Positions 61,765-64,000 of a stretch of DNA of 64,000 nucleotides are shown here, piece by piece (positions within the stretch are counted from its first letter, which is position 1; each line of letters starts with the position of its first letter). The stretch is taken from NCBI GenBank assembly GCA_015665415.1, contig JADFAE010000005.1:310001-374000 (forward strand), in the 5' to 3' direction. The notes beneath the pieces were generated by a model, which ran no database searches, was not told the DNA's origin, and was given only the letters and a program-made list of their open reading frames with translations. Position numbers and translations under genes: made by a program. Source of the DNA: Roseobacter sp. Lineage in GTDB: Bacteria > Pseudomonadota > Alphaproteobacteria > Rhodobacterales > Rhodobacteraceae.

Positions 61765-62541
61765 TTATGCGCTCTGGCTCAGGATCGCTGCCAGGCTGAG
61801 CAGGCCTGCAACCTCGCACAGTTGTTGGCAGGCCCCCAGTACATCACCGGTCTGCCCCCCGATCTTGCGGCGCGCCAGTAGCCCGGTCCCCAGGCAGGCC
61901 AGGGCAATCATCGCAACAACAGCCAGACAGGCGCTGCCCAGCAGGGGCCAAGACAGTGCAACGGCGAGGCCCAGACCAAGGCTCACCGCCCGCCGGGACG
62001 GGCAGCCAACAGATTGCGACAGGCCTGACTGGCGGGCATTGGGCAGTGCCAACATCAGCAGCGGCATCATGGCGCGGCTCAGCAGCGCCAGCGCCAGCAG
62101 GCTCCAGATGTGATCCAGCTCCAGCAGCACGGTCACCGCCTGCCAGCGCAGACCAAGCCCCAGCATCAGCGCCAGCACGCCATAGCTGCCGATCTGGCTG
62201 TCCTTCATGATCTCCAACCGCCGCGCGCGGTCAAACCCACCCCAGAACCCATCGGCGCAATCGGCCAACCCGTCTTCGTGCATGGCGCCGCTGAGCAGGA
62301 TTTGAACCAATAGGATCAAGCCGGCGGCCACCGGTGCCGCCAGCCCCATCGCCAGGGCGGCCAGCCCCACAAGGCAGGCGGGCAGGGTGACCGCAAGCCC
62401 GGCAAGCGGAAAGGCCCAGACCGCCTGGCGCTGGCGTTGAAAACTGGCAGCAGACAGCCGTGGCAGCGGCAGCCGGGTCAGCAGCACCAGCGCCAGGGGG
62501 ATATCAACCAGATCCACTAGGGATATGTCGTTTTTACGCAT
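61765..62541 (-). CDS. cobS: Adenosylcobinamide-GDP ribazoletransferase, CobS
   Basis: A 258-residue integral membrane enzyme for the last step of cobalamin assembly, joining adenosylcobinamide-GDP with alpha-ribazole. The family pattern is visible: FPLAGLAVTLPACLVGLAALAM, then AMHEDGLADCADGFWGGFDRARRLEIMKDSQIGSYGVLAL (metal-binding D/E residues), and LSRAMMPLLMLALP. About six transmembrane helices. I chose ATG 62541, with AAGAGG upstream; an ATG 12 codons earlier is possible. It is divergent from cobT. Confidence 0.93.
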   Translation of the reverse strand: MRKNDISLVDLVDIPLALVLLTRLPLPRLSAASFQRQRQAVWAFPLAGLAVTLPACLVGLAALAMGLAAPVAAGLILLVQILLSGAMHEDGLADCADGFWGGFDRARRLEIMKDSQIGSYGVLALMLGLGLRWQAVTVLLELDHIWSLLALALLSRAMMPLLMLALPNARQSGLSQSVGCPSRRAVSLGLGLAVALSWPLLGSACLAVVAMIALACLGTGLLARRKIGGQTGDVLGACQQLCEVAGLLSLAAILSQSA

Positions 62542-62641
62542 ATGCGGGCCTCTTGCGGGACTTGCGAAGCAGCGCATAGCCGCTAAACAGAATGAAACCT
62601 GATTTATGCGCGTCCACCGCTCAGATGCAACGAGGCTTTAC

Positions 62642-63658
62642 ATGCTGTCACCACTCACCTCTCTTGACGATTTTCGCGCTCAGCTGGCTCAGGCCGGTGC
62701 GGCGGATCAAACTTCGCTTGCGGCTGCTGCGGCGCGCAATGGGCAATTGACCAAACCCCCGGGCGCGCTGGGGCGGCTCGAGGATCTGGCGATCTGGTAT
62801 GGCGGCTGGCGCGAAACGGACCGCCCAGCGATCACCGCGCCGCAGGTCATCGTCTTTGCCGGCAATCACGGGGTGACGGCGCAGGGGGTCTCGGCCTTCC
62901 CGGCGGAAGTGACCGCCCAGATGGTGATCAATTTCGAACATGGCGGGGCGGCGATCAATCAACTGGCCAAGCTGGCAGGCGCGCGCATGGATGTGCATGC
63001 GTTGGACCTGGACAATCCGGTACAGGATTTCACCCAGAGCTCTGCCATGAGCGAGGCAGAGCTGTTGGCGGCGCTGCAGGCGGGCTGGAACGCCGTTGAC
63101 CCGGAGGCGGATCTGCTGGTGGTTGGCGAGATGGGCATCGGCAACACCACTCCGGCTGCGGCCCTGGCGCATGCGCTGTTTGGCGGCGAAGCTTCGGATT
63201 GGACCGGGCGCGGCACCGGGGTGGACGACGCCGGTCTGGCCAATAAGACCCGCGTTGTTGCCGAAGGCGTGGCCCTGCATGGGGGCGCAATTCGCGATGG
63301 TCTGGACGCGTTGGGCCATCTGGGCGGACGCGAGATTGCCGCCATGGCGGGCGCGATTGCAGCTGCGCGTGTGTTGCATATTCCGGTGATTTTGGATGGC
63401 TTCATCTGTTGCGCGGCTGCGGCCTGTCTGCTGCGTACCAGCGAGACGGCACTGGACCACGCGGTTGCCGGCCATCAAAGCGCAGAAAGCGCCCATCCCG
63501 CGCTGTTGCAGGCCCTGGGCAAAAAGGCGCTGTTGTCGCTGGGTCTGCGTCTGGGCGAGGGCTCTGGTGCGGCGCTGGCGATCCAGGTGCTGAAAGGGGC
63601 GCTGGCCTGTCACAGTGGCATGGCGACTTTTGCCGAGGCTGGCGTCTCGGACGGCTGA
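62642..63658 (+). CDS. cobT: Nicotinate-nucleotide-dimethylbenzimidazole phosphoribosyltransferase, CobT
   Basis: A 338-residue enzyme that makes alpha-ribazole phosphate. Motifs are [15 protein letters not shown] (substrate loop), [36 protein letters not shown] and, near the C-terminus, [20 protein letters not shown] with the catalytic Glu. The start at 62642 has ACGAGG upstream. It pairs with the divergent cobS. The 100-bp interval is too short for a full cobalamin riboswitch. Confidence 0.95.
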   Translation: MLSPLTSLDDFRAQLAQAGAADQTSLAAAAARNGQLTKPPGALGRLEDLAIWYGGWRETDRPAITAPQVIVFAGNHGVTAQGVSAFPAEVTAQMVINFEHGGAAINQLAKLAGARMDVHALDLDNPVQDFTQSSAMSEAELLAALQAGWNAVDPEADLLVVGEMGIGNTTPAAALAHALFGGEASDWTGRGTGVDDAGLANKTRVVAEGVALHGGAIRDGLDALGHLGGREIAAMAGAIAAARVLHIPVILDGFICCAAAACLLRTSETALDHAVAGHQSAESAHPALLQALGKKALLSLGLRLGEGSGAALAIQVLKGALACHSGMATFAEAGVSDG

Positions 63659-63682
63659 TCCTGCGAAGGATTTGAAAGAGAG

Positions 63683-63712
63683 AACGCCCCAAAGGAGATT
63701 TTGGGGCGTTTC
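63683..63712 (+). terminator. Rho-independent terminator after cobT
   Basis: AACGCCCCAAA (63683-63693) and TTTGGGGCGTT (63700-63710) form an 11-bp stem, followed by a T-rich stretch (TCTTGGTTCTTTTTT). Confidence 0.85.
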
Positions 63713-63745
63713 TTGGTTCTTTTTTACTTGGTGCGGGGTTCGGCG

Positions 63746-64000
63746 TCAGGCGGATTTTTTGTCTTTTTTCTCTGCCAGTTCCTGAAAGGCGGTTTCCAGA
63801 TCCTTTTCCAGGGCACGGGCCTTGTCGATATAGGCTTGGTTCTCGCTGGCGGGGGTGCCCGGCACCCAATAGCTGGCCAGTTCGCGCACGGTCAGTCGGT
63901 CATGGGCATAAAAGGTCTGTTCCGCCTGCGCCGCCTCATATTCGCTGAGGCCAATCTTTTCGAGCACATAGCGCCCAGCCCGCAGCGAGCTGTCAAACAT
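63746..64000 (-). CDS. C-terminal end of a KefB/KefC-type monovalent cation:proton antiporter, cut by the window edge
   Basis: Only the last 84 codons are visible; the gene continues beyond the window. FDSSLRAGRYVLEKIGLSEYEAAQAEQTFYAHDRLTVRELA resembles the post-TrkA-N tail of glutathione-gated KefB/KefC-like potassium efflux antiporters, followed by YIDKARALEKDLETAFQ and a Lys-rich end (KKDKKSA). The first visible Met is internal to the family pattern. The membrane domain and the regulatory TrkA-N domain are outside. Confidence 0.75.
   Translation of the reverse strand: MFDSSLRAGRYVLEKIGLSEYEAAQAEQTFYAHDRLTVRELASYWVPGTPASENQAYIDKARALEKDLETAFQELAEKKDKKSA

Noticed and set aside
62542-62641. 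Cobalamin riboswitch between cobS and cobT
   Set aside because: The 100-bp interval is too short and lacks the B12-box.

Overview
The window reads as a chromosomal segment of a marine alphaproteobacterium of the Roseobacter group (Rhodobacterales; Phaeobacter/Ruegeria/Leisingera-like). The basis is fairly high G+C, gene families typical of the group (MmcB, DUF3572, short CarD, SUV3-type helicase, heterotetrameric sarcosine oxidase), a His tRNA of the alphaproteobacterial type without G-1, and housekeeping neighbourhoods such as dnaG-rpoD, nrdR-rib-nusB and hom-glpX-recJ. I see no prophage, insertion sequence, CRISPR array or rRNA. The genus cannot be fixed from the sequence alone.

Layout. 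0-7.2 kb: end of a metal-sensor-like protein, a PleD-like diguanylate cyclase with degenerate receivers, DUF3572, a HAD phosphatase, an MttB-family methyltransferase, and an H-NOX-like protein coupled to an HNOBA-GGDEF cyclase. 7.4-12.3 kb: two identical tRNA-Glu genes, recJ, glpX, hom. 12.4-17.1 kb: lipoprotein, TetR regulator with a palindromic operator, acetyltransferase, pirin, an RdhA-like iron-sulfur protein, small membrane protein. 17.1-19.9 kb: an orphan TadE/TadE/TadG set. 20.2-27.0 kb: glutamate dehydrogenase and soxBDAG. 27.0-31.6 kb: small periplasmic protein, dnaG, rpoD. 31.6-35.8 kb: small conserved proteins, including three tandem exported paralogues. 35.9-46.6 kb: nrdR, ribD, ribE, ribBX, ribH, nusB, interrupted by the opposite-strand capsule genes kpsC-wza-kpsS and a proline racemase homologue. 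46.7-52.5 kb: small membrane protein, a probable structured RNA, mmcB, tRNA-His, rluD, rpoH, DksA-like protein. 52.5-64 kb: acetyltransferase, pepF, lipase/SCP2, TPR protein, SUV3 helicase, S4 protein, fdxA, carD, cobS/cobT and the end of a KefB/C-type antiporter.

How the genes work together. The MttB homologue, soxBDAG and glutamate dehydrogenase fit use of methylated amines (glycine betaine to dimethylglycine to sarcosine to glycine) and nitrogen recovery, with cobS/cobT completing cobalamin; the link between the MttB gene and sox is inference. ribD/ribE/ribBX/ribH make riboflavin, but the GTP cyclohydrolase II half of RibBX has lost its zinc ligands, so a separate ribA is needed elsewhere. 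KpsC/KpsS/Wza make the Kdo linker and export a capsule. rpoD and rpoH each have notable control regions: a cluster of five GANTC (CcrM) sites upstream of rpoD and a near-consensus heat-shock promoter upstream of rpoH.

Most promising leads: the GANTC cluster with alternating complementary segments before rpoD; the H-NOX-like sensor without the canonical heme-ligand histidine next to its own cyclase; the tandem two-cysteine exported family at 33.7-35.3 kb; and the structured element at 47.19-47.43 kb.
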